NCBI RefSeq assembly: GCF_031127805.1
Contig: NZ_JARXHW010000020.1
Location: 13,584 to 77,583 of the forward strand
DNA: 64,000 nucleotides
DNA from: Thalassobacterium maritimum
Lineage (GTDB): Bacteria > Verrucomicrobiota > Verrucomicrobiia > Opitutales > Coraliomargaritaceae
Direction of reading: 5' to 3'
The translations under genes were made by a program, and so were the position numbers. Under the pieces are notes generated by a model. It was given only the letters and a program-made list of their open reading frames with translations. It was not told the DNA's origin and did not search any database. Shown here one piece after another: positions 9,021-16,722 of this stretch (position 1 is the stretch's first letter; each line of letters opens with the position of its first letter).

Positions 9021-10481
9021 ATGACTGAGACGAAACTAGCTTCAAATCTTCTACAGCAACAGGCCTATGTGAACGGTGAGTGGATCGATGCCGAGGATGG
9101 GCGTTGCTTCGAAATTCGCAACCCTGTCGACGGTCAAGTGCTCGCGAAAGTGGCCGATTGCGGCGTCGCGGAGACGCGGCGCGCCATCGAGGCGGCCGAG
9201 GCGGCACTGCCCGATTGGCAGACGCAGACTGCGAAAGCACGTGCAGATATTTTACGGCGCTGGTTCGATTTAGTGATGCAGCATCAGGACGCCCTTGCGG
9301 CTTTGTTGACTGCCGAGCAAGGCAAGGTGCTCTCCGAGGCCAAGGGAGAGATCGCCTATGGGGCGCATTATTTAGAATGGTTTGCGGAGGAGGCCAAACG
9401 CATCGATGGCGATATCCTGGCGGCACCCAGTCAGGATCAACGGGTGCTTGTCTTGAAGCGTCCGGTCGGCGTGGTGGCCGCCATCACACCGTGGAATTTC
9501 CCCAATGCCATGCTTGCGCGCAAAGTCGCGGCGGCCTTGGCGGTGGGCTGCACCTTTGTGGCCAAGCCAGCTAAAGAAACTCCGCTGTCGGCACTCGCTT
9601 TAGCCGCACTGGGCGAAGAGGCGGGTCTGCCGCCCGGCGTATTCAATGTCGTGTGTGGCAGTGACTCATCCGTGATCGGCGGCGAGCTGACTGCAAATCC
9701 GATCGTGCGTAAGCTCACCTTCACAGGCTCCACCGCGACTGGCAAGAAGCTGATGCAGCAGTGCGCCGACACCGTTAAGCGCACCTCCATGGAACTGGGA
9801 GGGAATGCGCCCTTTATCGTATTTGATGATGCCGATCTCGATGCGGCGGTCGCAGGAGCCATGGCCGCGAAATTTCGTAATGCCGGGCAAACCTGTGTGT
9901 GCGCGAACCGTCTATTGGTGCACGCGGATGTGTATGACGCCTTCGTGGACAGACTTAGCCAGGAAACAGAAAAATTCCAACTGGGCAATGGTGCCGACGA
10001 GGCGGTCACGATGGGGCCACTGATTCGTCCGAGCGCCGTTGACAGTGTGCAGGCGATCGTGAGCGAGGCGCTTGGAGCAGGTGCGGTTGCGACGGTTGGC
10101 GGACAAGGCTCAGAGCTCGGCGACTGCTTCTATCAGCCGACAGTGCTGCGCGACTGCGCGCCCTCCATGCGCTGTTTTAAGGAAGAGATTTTTGGTCCCG
10201 TTGCGCCTGTTTTCAAATTCGAGACCGAGGCCGAGGCGATTCAGCTGGCCAACGATACCGAGTTCGGGCTTGCAGCCTACTTCTACAGCCGCGACTACGC
10301 CCGCATCTGGCGCGTGAGTGAATCCCTCGACTATGGCATGGTCGGCATTAATGAGGCTGCGATCTCCAATCCGATGGCCCCCTTCGGCGGAGTTAAAGAA
10401 TCCGGGCACGGTCGCGAAGGTTCCAAATATGGGGTCGATGATTACATCGAAACGAAATACCTCTGCATGGGCGGGCTTTAA
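9021..10481 (+). CDS. gabD: NAD(P)-dependent aldehyde dehydrogenase, succinate-semialdehyde type
   Basis: A cytosolic dehydrogenase of 486 residues. The start at ATG 9021 (MTETKLAS) fits the family, and the longer open frame upstream looks non-coding. The proton-relay Glu is in MELGGNAPFIVFDDADLD and the nucleophilic Cys in NAGQTCVCANR. The coenzyme loop FTGSTATGKKLM and the start of the catalytic domain, PWNFPNAMLARK, are typical. Overall similarity to GabD (e.g. the end motif GHGREGSKYGVDDYIETKYLCMGGL) supports oxidation of succinate semialdehyde to succinate, but glutarate semialdehyde or similar substrates are possible. No gabT partner is present. The GbsR-type regulator gene follows directly and may or may not control it. 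Confidence 0.88.
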   Translation: MTETKLASNLLQQQAYVNGEWIDAEDGRCFEIRNPVDGQVLAKVADCGVAETRRAIEAAEAALPDWQTQTAKARADILRRWFDLVMQHQDALAALLTAEQGKVLSEAKGEIAYGAHYLEWFAEEAKRIDGDILAAPSQDQRVLVLKRPVGVVAAITPWNFPNAMLARKVAAALAVGCTFVAKPAKETPLSALALAALGEEAGLPPGVFNVVCGSDSSVIGGELTANPIVRKLTFTGSTATGKKLMQQCADTVKRTSMELGGNAPFIVFDDADLDAAVAGAMAAKFRNAGQTCVCANRLLVHADVYDAFVDRLSQETEKFQLGNGADEAVTMGPLIRPSAVDSVQAIVSEALGAGAVATVGGQGSELGDCFYQPTVLRDCAPSMRCFKEEIFGPVAPVFKFETEAEAIQLANDTEFGLAAYFYSRDYARIWRVSESLDYGMVGINEAAISNPMAPFGGVKESGHGREGSKYGVDDYIETKYLCMGGL

Positions 10482-10531
10482 GCAGCAGTCATCGCGGAAC
10501 TTGTTCTGCCTTCAAAATAATAATTTACGTG

Positions 10532-10572
10532 TATAATATCCTTGACGAAGTTTCAGTAATTACTGAAACTTC
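10532..10572 (+). promoter_or_regulatory. Promoter -10 and 26-bp perfect palindromic operator of the GbsR-like gene
   Basis: A consensus -10 box TATAAT occupies 10532-10537. Nine bases later lies a perfect palindrome at 10547-10572, whose half is GAAGTTTCAGTAA. It covers the expected transcription start and leader and ends four bases before the ATG at 10577. Its position is what an autorepressor needs. The adjacent MarR/GbsR-family gene is the natural ligand; that link is inferred. Confidence 0.7.
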
Positions 10573-10576
10573 AATC

Positions 10577-11092
10577 ATGAACAGCGAAGATTTTGCAAAG
10601 ACAAAGGCCGATTTTATAGCACAGTGGGGCACGCTCGGTAGCAGCTGGGGCATTAATCGCACCATGGCGCAGATCCATGCCTTTCTCATGCTGGCGGTGG
10701 AGCCCACAGACACCAACGAAGTCATGCAGGCGCTCAAAATCAGCCGCGGCAACGCCAACAGTAATTTGCGCGACCTTGTCGGCTGGGGCTTGGTTCGACG
10801 TGTGACCTATCCGGGCGATCGCAAGGAATACTTCGAAGCCGAAAAGGATGTTTGGACGATGTTTTGTATCATTGCCCGCGAGCGTAAGCGGCGCGAAATC
10901 GACCCCGCGCTCAATTTACTGCAGTCCTCCTCGTCGAAGTCCTATAAGAAGACTGACCCCGAGCAGCAGCTCTTCGCCTCGCAAACTAAAGCGCTCGCCG
11001 AGTTCGTACAGACCGCCGACCTCGTTCTCGATAAAGTAGCCCGCTCCGAAGAGAGCAAAGTGCTGCCCTTCTTAATTAAACGATTTAAATAA
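10577..11092 (+). CDS. GbsR/MarR-family transcriptional regulator
   Basis: A 171-residue winged-helix protein of the GbsR-like branch of MarR regulators. The helix-turn-helix lies at about residues 40-75 (TNEVMQALKISRGNANSNLRDLVGWGLVRRV), followed by a wing with PGDRKEYFEAEKD. Bacillus relatives repress choline/glycine-betaine genes; the ligand here is unknown. ATG 10577 is preferred because the palindromic operator at 10547-10572 would otherwise be coding. A short GC-rich hairpin separates it from the small membrane protein 42 bases downstream, which is likely its target and cotranscribed partner. The desaturase then follows at 11534. Confidence 0.85.
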   Translation: MNSEDFAKTKADFIAQWGTLGSSWGINRTMAQIHAFLMLAVEPTDTNEVMQALKISRGNANSNLRDLVGWGLVRRVTYPGDRKEYFEAEKDVWTMFCIIARERKRREIDPALNLLQSSSSKSYKKTDPEQQLFASQTKALAEFVQTADLVLDKVARSEESKVLPFLIKRFK

Positions 11093-11094
11093 CG

Positions 11095-11113
11095 CCCCGC
11101 ACAGATTGCGGGG
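11095..11113 (+). other. Intergenic GC hairpin between regulator and membrane protein
   Basis: CCCCGC at 11095-11100 and GCGGGG at 11108-11113 form a 6-bp stem with a 7-base loop. No T-run follows, so it is more likely a processing or attenuation hairpin, or a weak terminator, than a strong stop. It lies directly after the regulator stop codon. Confidence 0.4.
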
Positions 11114-11134
11114 TGCATTCAGAAAGAAAAAACA

Positions 11135-11500
11135 ATGAATACATTAATCTTACTCACCTACGCACTCTATGCCACAGCCACGATCGCCATGACGGTTTGG
11201 GTCGCACAAACGCTCTACCGAGCCGGTCATATTTTCTTGGTCGAAGCCTTCCACGGCAACGATGAGATGGCCGCTGCCGTCAATCACCTGCTGCGGGTCG
11301 GCTTTTATTTAGTCAACCTCGGCTTCGTCTTGATGTTTCTGAAATACGGCAGACATCCTGAGACCGTTGTCGCCGCAGTCGAGTACCTCACCACGAAGGT
11401 CGGCATCGTCCTGATGGTGCTCGGCGCGATGCACTTCTTCAATATGTTCAACTTCGACAAGATGCGAAAGAAAGGCCGCCGTCACGTCGCAGAGCTGTAG
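11135..11500 (+). CDS. Small integral membrane protein
   Basis: A 121-residue inner-membrane protein with about three hydrophobic segments: residues 4-24, 50-70 (VGFYLVNLGFVLMFLKYG) and 86-105 (VGIVLMVLGAMHFFNMF). It ends in a basic tail KMRKKGRRH, which suggests a cytoplasmic C-terminus. I do not recognise a named family. Its position 42 bases after the GbsR-like gene suggests it is part of the regulator's target operon. GbsR relatives often control envelope or osmolyte functions, so an envelope role is a reasonable guess only. Confidence 0.75.
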   Translation: MNTLILLTYALYATATIAMTVWVAQTLYRAGHIFLVEAFHGNDEMAAAVNHLLRVGFYLVNLGFVLMFLKYGRHPETVVAAVEYLTTKVGIVLMVLGAMHFFNMFNFDKMRKKGRRHVAEL

Positions 11501-11533
11501 CGAATATTTCAAAATATTAATCGGAGCTGAATC

Positions 11534-12448
11534 ATGAATGTACAAGAAATACCTCGAATGCGAAAGCTTGATCATAAGACAAACCCAGTGGAAGGGCGTG
11601 TTGTTTGGGCACCCGTTAAGTCCCTTTGGTTAAGTTTTCATGCGGTCATTGCAGTCGTTGGGGGGATCTTTACTTTTAGTTACGGTGCAGTATCTATAGC
11701 ATTCGTATTTACAGTTGCGACCCTTTGCTTAGGGCATTCCATAGGCTTGCACCGGCTCCTTGTGCACCGAAGTTTCGAATGTCCTCGTTGGTTTGAGTAT
11801 GTCTTAGTCCATCTCGGAACGGTGGTCGGGATGGGAGGACCGTTTCGCATTCTATACATGCACGACATCCGTGATTGGTCGCAACGTCATGAAGCATGTC
11901 ATCCCTACTTTGTTCACCAGAGTAAGATTTGGCGTGATTATATTTGGCAAATGCACTGTGACCTACGATTGAAGCATCCTCCGGAATTTAAGATAGAACC
12001 ACGAATCGCGCAGGATCGAATATACCAGCAGATGCAGAAGGGCTGGATGCTCCAGCAAGTGCCATGGGCTGTTTTATTCTACCTGCTTGGTGGTTGGCCA
12101 TTTGTGATTTGGACTGTGTCGGTTCGTATTACAATCTCTCTGATTGGGCATTGGTTGGTGGGGTATTTCGCACATAATACAGGGCAACGTGACTGGCACC
12201 TCCAAGGGCACGCAGTTCAAGGGCACAACCTTCCCCACATAGGATTACTCAGCATGGGAGAGTCTTGGCATAACAATCATCATGCATATCCCGAATCTGC
12301 GAAGCTCGGTCTGAGAGCATCACAACACGATCCGGGCTGGTGGGCCCTTCAGGCGCTCCAGGCCATTGGTCTAGTGTGGAAGCTAAAGCTTCCCAGGGAC
12401 CTTCCTGGTAGACCAGAACTCAAAGCAATATACGGAAAAACTAAATAG
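11534..12448 (+). CDS. Membrane fatty-acid (acyl-lipid/acyl-CoA) desaturase
   Basis: A 304-residue membrane di-iron desaturase of the delta-9 class. It introduces a cis double bond into acyl chains and so controls membrane fluidity. Histidine clusters are visible: HRLLVH following GHSIGLHR (box 1), RDWSQRHEACHPYF (variant of box 2, with widely spaced His) and ESWHNNHHAYPES (box 3). LQGHAVQGHNLPHIG supplies further His residues. Hydrophobic pairs lie near residues 30-70 and 175-215. Box 2 lacks the usual HxxHH order, so substrate class is uncertain. A Shine-Dalgarno GGAG lies 9 bases before the ATG. It sits 33 bases after the small membrane protein and may belong to the GbsR-controlled operon. 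Confidence 0.8.
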   Translation: MNVQEIPRMRKLDHKTNPVEGRVVWAPVKSLWLSFHAVIAVVGGIFTFSYGAVSIAFVFTVATLCLGHSIGLHRLLVHRSFECPRWFEYVLVHLGTVVGMGGPFRILYMHDIRDWSQRHEACHPYFVHQSKIWRDYIWQMHCDLRLKHPPEFKIEPRIAQDRIYQQMQKGWMLQQVPWAVLFYLLGGWPFVIWTVSVRITISLIGHWLVGYFAHNTGQRDWHLQGHAVQGHNLPHIGLLSMGESWHNNHHAYPESAKLGLRASQHDPGWWALQALQAIGLVWKLKLPRDLPGRPELKAIYGKTK

Positions 12449-12543
12449 CCGAGTATATCCATTATTTTTTACCATGATATATCTACAGATTTTCGCCTTA
12501 TTGCTGAAGCAGATCAATATTGCACGAACTGTAGGAAAGAAAC

Positions 12544-12572
12544 GTAGGGGCTTCACTTGTGACGCCCGCCGA
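12544..12572 (+). repeat. Interspersed repeat, copy 1
   Basis: A 29-base stretch beginning GTAGGGGCTTCACTTGTGAC is identical to 52673-52701. Its first part recurs inverted at 54113-54135. It lies in the 204-base gap between the desaturase and a small membrane protein. Nothing else recognisable is in that gap. Confidence 0.75.
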
Positions 12573-12652
12573 TAGTGAGTCGAAGGGCGTTGAGGTGTGC
12601 GCAAGTGGGCTTGCCCGCACAAGTGTTCCGCTCCCCTCGCGTGTTAATAACT

Positions 12653-13114
12653 ATGAAAAGATATTTTAAACTATGCCTGTGGAGCCCGATTTGGTTTCCA
12701 GTCGTCCTCGGGCTGATCGCTTATGCGCTCGAAAGCCTAACAGGAGATCTTTATGATACACTTCCTGAGTGGACAGTTGTTATTGGTTTTGTCGTTGTGC
12801 TCTCTGTCTTGTATGGGGGCGTTCAATACTTGATCACAATTGTTTTCCTTTGGGGGCGAATTAATTTTGATGATGCGAGAAGCTGGGTGAAATACATCTT
12901 GATGTTGCCGCTGATATTTACGCTGGTTCAAGTGATCACGATGTTTGTGCTCATTGGATGGACTGCGCAAAGGCTCAATGATTTGAGTTGGATCGGTGCT
13001 CTGGCTCTTTTCGATCTAGTGCTAGGTTATGCGTATGTGGCGGTTTGGTTGCTAGGATTTATGGTGATACGAGCGTATCAAAGTTTTGTGACGCAGGAGG
13101 CTAGATATGAATGA
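12653..13114 (+). CDS. Hypothetical four-helix membrane protein
   Basis: A 153-residue polytopic inner-membrane protein starting at ATG 12653. Four hydrophobic segments are evident at about residues 10-28 (SPIWFPVVLGLIAYAL), 41-65 (WTVVIGFVVVLSVLYGGV), 83-105 and 115-142. No known family, signal or catalytic motif is recognised. It is preceded by the interspersed repeat at 12544-12572. An upstream in-frame start at 12575 would place coding sequence across that repeat and is unlikely. Confidence 0.65.
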   Translation: MKRYFKLCLWSPIWFPVVLGLIAYALESLTGDLYDTLPEWTVVIGFVVVLSVLYGGVQYLITIVFLWGRINFDDARSWVKYILMLPLIFTLVQVITMFVLIGWTAQRLNDLSWIGALALFDLVLGYAYVAVWLLGFMVIRAYQSFVTQEARYE

Positions 13115-13233
13115 TCATAAGAAAAACAGCTGGCGGGCTGGATTGGATTGCTAGATTAAGCATTAGCCAAATTGTGCTTCGATGAGAGCGATTCGATCTT
13201 CCCATTAACCAATCTTTGTGTAGTTTTGTGGGC

Positions 13234-15237
13234 ATGAAAATTATATCCCCTCTCTTGGCGCTCGGTTGTGGTTTAATTGTGGGATATTTTCTTTTTGGGC
13301 GAAGCGAGCAGGCGCCTGTGGTGTCCACTTCGGGGCAGTCGCACTTCTCCGGGGCGTCCTCGCTGCCTGCTTCGAATTCAGTGCAGGACTCAGGGGCTTC
13401 ACCGGAATTCGAAGCATTTGAGCCTGAGTCAGGGTTTTCACAAGAATGGTTGGAGGCTTATGAGCGAATGACTCCTGTGGCCCGTTATGCCGCGCTGGCG
13501 GAAATGATGTCGACGATTTCGGTGGAAGATTATCCGCGCATATTGGATCAGATTCGCGATCAATCGGAGGAGGGCATTGGGCAGCTTAGAAATGTGGTGC
13601 AGCAACAGTGGATCGCCACAGATCCGCAGGGTATGTTAGCATACGTAGAAACGCTTGATTATAAATATCAACAAAGTTTGAGGCATTATGTTTTTCGAGA
13701 GTGGGCGAAGCAGGATTTTGATGCCGCCTGGGCGACCGCCCAAAGTCTTCCAATAGAGAAAATTCGTGAGCAAATGATCGCTTCGGTGATTGGCGGCGCC
13801 GCAATGGAGTCACCGCATCGTGTGCTCAGCTTGCTACAGGCGGGCCAGTTGCCTGCGCGACAAGGTCAATGGATGTATCGTTCTGTTTTTCAGGCGCTGG
13901 CTGAGACGGACCCTGCGCAGGCGCGCCAAATGGCTGCGGCGATGCCCCCCGGAGATGAAAAGAAGTTTGCACTGCTGGGTAGTCTGGATGTTTGGATACA
14001 GGACGATTTCAATGCAGCGCTCGCTTGGATTAATTCTCTGCCAATGGACAGTGGCGTCTTTCGCGCCCGAACCGAACTCTTGCAAGGTATTCGTTCCCAT
14101 GATTTTGAGGCCGTGCGTGAGATTATTGATTCCCAGTCCGATCCGGAGTTGCAAAAGGAATTGCTCCAGCAAGTGCAAATACAGAGCAGTGCGCGTGGAA
14201 GGTCCTTCGATGAAATTGTCGAAATGCTTTCCTGGCTAGAAGCACGTATGTCACCTGGAGATTTGAAGAATAAAATGAGCAGTACGATCTATGCCATGGC
14301 GGATAGTGATCTCGCGCGTACGGTTGATTATGCAATCAGCCTGCCCTACGGACAGGCTCGTTTGAATGCCTTGGGGGCGGTGGCCAACAAAATGGCGCAA
14401 GATGATTTGGAATCTGTGATTCGTTTTGCGGGAAGTCTTGAATATGATGATGAGCGCACACGCGTGCTCGATAGTATTACCCATCAGGTGCTGAGGCAGG
14501 GTGCGGAGACTGCGGCGGCATTTATTTTGGAGCATAACGATTCAGTTTTGCAGCAGCGGGTCGCACCTCAGCTGGTCCGGGAGTGGGCCGCTTACGATCG
14601 AGCTAGCACGATTGAATGGATGGGGCATTTGACTGATGAGGAGGCCATTCGCCGTTCGCAAAGTGAACTGCTGCGCGTCTGGGGCGCGGAAGATGCGGCC
14701 GGTGCGGCCAGATATATTGAAGAGACTTTCGAAGTCAGTCAGCGCTCACGTGTGTATCGAGATGTGATTGGTAATCTTGCGTATCAAGATCCACAGGGGG
14801 CGGTCGCTTGGTTGGAGCATTTACCGGAGGACGGTGTGAAGAACGAAAAAGATATCTATAGTCGCATCGCAGGAGCCTACGTGAATGTGGATCCACTCGC
14901 AGCTTCGGAGTGGGTGGACAGTTTAGAGGTTGGTAAGCTGCGAGATGCTTCTATCAAAGCGCTCGCGCAGAAGGTGGTCCGTTTCGAGCCTGAGTCTGCC
15001 TTTATCTGGGCAAACTCAGTCGACAATGCCGCGGTGCGTAAAGATACGCAGTCCAGCACCATACGTGAGTGGGCTAAGCGTGACCCAGATGCAGCCTATC
15101 AGGCGGTTAAAGATGCGCGGATTGATGCGGAAGAAAAAGTCCCGCTGTTCAAAGAAATCGAAAAGCAGCGCAAGCCAGTTTCGCAGAGCGAAGAGCCCTC
15201 CGATTATGGACCTGTGATGATTTCTGTAGTGAATTAA
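13234..15237 (+). CDS. Exported repeat protein with W-x-DP-x-A-A-x-W-x-LP repeats
   Basis: A 667-residue protein with an N-terminal signal anchor (MKIISPLLALGCGLIVGYFLF), a Ser/Ala-rich linker, and about fifteen helical-hairpin repeats of roughly 30-35 residues. Each carries a Trp, a D-P/D-F pair and an A-W/LP element, for example WIATDPQGMLAYVETL, WAKQDFDAAWATAQSLP and WAKRDPDAAYQAV. The pattern resembles HEAT/TPR-like solenoids. Such proteins are frequent and expanded in Verrucomicrobiota, with no known function; a periplasmic scaffold is plausible. ATG 13234 is chosen because it begins a clean signal sequence. It is monocistronic, with a 185-base gap before the GntR operon. Confidence 0.7.
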   Translation: MKIISPLLALGCGLIVGYFLFGRSEQAPVVSTSGQSHFSGASSLPASNSVQDSGASPEFEAFEPESGFSQEWLEAYERMTPVARYAALAEMMSTISVEDYPRILDQIRDQSEEGIGQLRNVVQQQWIATDPQGMLAYVETLDYKYQQSLRHYVFREWAKQDFDAAWATAQSLPIEKIREQMIASVIGGAAMESPHRVLSLLQAGQLPARQGQWMYRSVFQALAETDPAQARQMAAAMPPGDEKKFALLGSLDVWIQDDFNAALAWINSLPMDSGVFRARTELLQGIRSHDFEAVREIIDSQSDPELQKELLQQVQIQSSARGRSFDEIVEMLSWLEARMSPGDLKNKMSSTIYAMADSDLARTVDYAISLPYGQARLNALGAVANKMAQDDLESVIRFAGSLEYDDERTRVLDSITHQVLRQGAETAAAFILEHNDSVLQQRVAPQLVREWAAYDRASTIEWMGHLTDEEAIRRSQSELLRVWGAEDAAGAARYIEETFEVSQRSRVYRDVIGNLAYQDPQGAVAWLEHLPEDGVKNEKDIYSRIAGAYVNVDPLAASEWVDSLEVGKLRDASIKALAQKVVRFEPESAFIWANSVDNAAVRKDTQSSTIREWAKRDPDAAYQAVKDARIDAEEKVPLFKEIEKQRKPVSQSEEPSDYGPVMISVVN

Positions 15238-15386
15238 TACTTATTACGAAGAATACACACTCAGACCTGCGCCATTAGGCTTCTGGTCGTGCTCTGAAAG
15301 TAACTTAGATCAAATGTTAGAGGTTTTAATGCGACTCTGAAGCAAGTCATTGGCATTACATTTTAGCTTGCGGTTTTAAGATTGTA

Positions 15387-15424
15387 TTGACTTAAGGTGT
15401 TCTATGGTAACTAATACACTTAGT
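15387..15424 (+). promoter_or_regulatory. Promoter and inverted-repeat operator of the GntR/ABC operon
   Basis: TTGACT at 15387-15392 is a good -35 box. ACTAAT at 15410-15415 is the -10 at 17-base spacing; TAATAC at 19 bases is the alternative. An inverted repeat ACTAA-N5-TTAGT spans 15410-15424, overlapping the -10 and the GTG start. This suits autorepression by the YtrA-type regulator. Transcription would begin almost at the start codon, so the mRNA may be leaderless. Confidence 0.5.
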
Positions 15425-15803
15425 GCTCCCGTTTGAAGTTCAACATCAGCCAGGTAAACCTGTTTCCGAACAGCTTGTATATGCCGTAAAGAAGGCTGTG
15501 GCTCAGGGGCGTTTGCGTCCGGGGGATGCGTTTCCTTCGGTGCGGACTTTGAGTCGTGAGATGCGAATCAATCCAAACACAGCGCAGAAGGCAGTATCAC
15601 AATTAACTCAGGCAGGTATTCTTGAGATTCAGCCTGGCATTGGAACGCGTGTGCGTGAGCAGGCGGTAATTTCACAGGATGAAATGGCAGCTCTGATGGA
15701 GAAACCGCTGGAAGCGCTGGTGGTTGAGGCTAAGCGACTTGGACTCTCTGAAGGGCAGTTAGTGGCTCGACTTCGAAGCACATGGAAAAATCTTAACCGT
15801 TGA
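15423..15803 (+). CDS. GntR-family regulator, YtrA subfamily
   Basis: A 126-residue regulator with an N-terminal winged helix (about residues 10-75) and only a short C-terminal tail, the form typical of YtrA-type GntR repressors of ABC transporter operons. Key motifs are PVSEQLVYAVKKAVAQGRL, LRPGDAFPSVRTLS and INPNTAQKAVSQL. The GTG start at 15423 is supported by the inverted repeat and promoter just upstream. Its stop is seven bases before the ABC ATPase, so it heads a four-gene operon that it probably represses. In Bacillus, YtrA operons respond to cell-wall antibiotics; that inducer class is an inference here. Confidence 0.88.
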   Translation: MLPFEVQHQPGKPVSEQLVYAVKKAVAQGRLRPGDAFPSVRTLSREMRINPNTAQKAVSQLTQAGILEIQPGIGTRVREQAVISQDEMAALMEKPLEALVVEAKRLGLSEGQLVARLRSTWKNLNR

Positions 15804-15810
15804 ACCTATT

Positions 15811-16443
15811 ATGACTGAACTTGCTATTCATACCACTAAACTCTCACGTCATTTCGGGCGGTTGAAAGCTGTCCATGCGCTGGACCTTGATGTGCCGCGT
15901 CGATCAGTGTATGCCTTTCTTGGGGCCAATGGAGCGGGTAAGTCGACAACGCTTTCGATGTTGATTAATACTTTGCAGCCTAGCAGTGGGCAAGCCGTGG
16001 TCTTGGGGACTTTGTCGACTCGATTGCGGCCTGCGCATTATCAAAAAATTGGTTATGTTGCAGAGCCTCAGGAATTGCCTGATTGGATGACCGGTGAGCA
16101 AATGATTCAGTTCCTCAAACCTCTATATCCGAGTTGGGACGAGGCTTTTCAAGAGAAACTACAGAGCAGCTTGGATGTGCCTTTGCTGCGTAAGGTTGCA
16201 CACATGAGTCGCGGTGAGCAGATGAAGTTACGTCTGTTGTGCTCGATGGCTTATCGACCTGAGCTATTGATTTTGGATGAGCCCTTTTCGGGTTTGGATC
16301 CAGTGGTTCGAGAGGACTTGTCGAGTGGTTTATTGGAACTCGTGGGGGAGGGCGACTGGACAGTGATTTTGGCTTCGCATGATGTGGACGAAGTCGAGCG
16401 ATTGGCGGATTATGTTGGAATTTTGGCCGACGGTCGGATGTGA
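15811..16443 (+). CDS. ABC transporter ATPase, truncated by an in-frame TGA
   Basis: A cytosolic ATPase subunit that should power the two permeases encoded downstream. All catalytic elements are present: Walker A GANGAGKST (about residues 38-46), Q-loop region YVAEPQELPDW, signature MSRGEQMKL, Walker B LLILDEPFSGLD and the H-loop ASHDVDE. It ends after 210 residues at TGA 16441-16443 in GILADGRM. The same frame continues for 92 more codons that look like the usual C-terminal domain. The truncated product retains the whole nucleotide-binding core, so it may still work. A point mutation, base-call error or readthrough are the alternatives. Confidence 0.85.
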   Translation: MTELAIHTTKLSRHFGRLKAVHALDLDVPRRSVYAFLGANGAGKSTTLSMLINTLQPSSGQAVVLGTLSTRLRPAHYQKIGYVAEPQELPDWMTGEQMIQFLKPLYPSWDEAFQEKLQSSLDVPLLRKVAHMSRGEQMKLRLLCSMAYRPELLILDEPFSGLDPVVREDLSSGLLELVGEGDWTVILASHDVDEVERLADYVGILADGRM

Positions 16444-16722
16444 TTTAGTGAACCTATTGAACAAGTGCAGCGGCGCTATCGGCGAGTCGCCGCGCATTTT
16501 GAGGGGCCGTGCGCGAGCGAAGCTGTGCCTAAAACTTGGCTGGAAGTCGAGTGTGCCGGGGCGGAACTACGCTTTGTTGACGATACCTTTGATGCAGAGT
16601 ATTGCCGCGGGGAATTGGCGAAGTTAGGCAGACTCGTTGCGCTCGAGGAGCGTGCCATGAGCTTGAAAGAGATTTTCATTGCGGTGACCCGGCAACGAGG
16701 TGGAAAGGGAGCGTCTTTGTGA
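16444..16722 (+). pseudogene. Detached C-terminal part of the ABC ATPase
   Basis: Reading on in the same frame past the TGA gives FSEPIEQVQRRYRRVAAHF and then a C-terminal segment ending at TGA 16720-16722. This normally follows the GILADGRM region in YtrB-like ATPases. The stretch has no other stop and ends overlapping the permease start, as an intact operon gene would. An internal ATG/GTG restart (for example GTG 16465) has no clear ribosome binding site. The nonsense change is therefore recent, or a sequence error. Confidence 0.7.
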
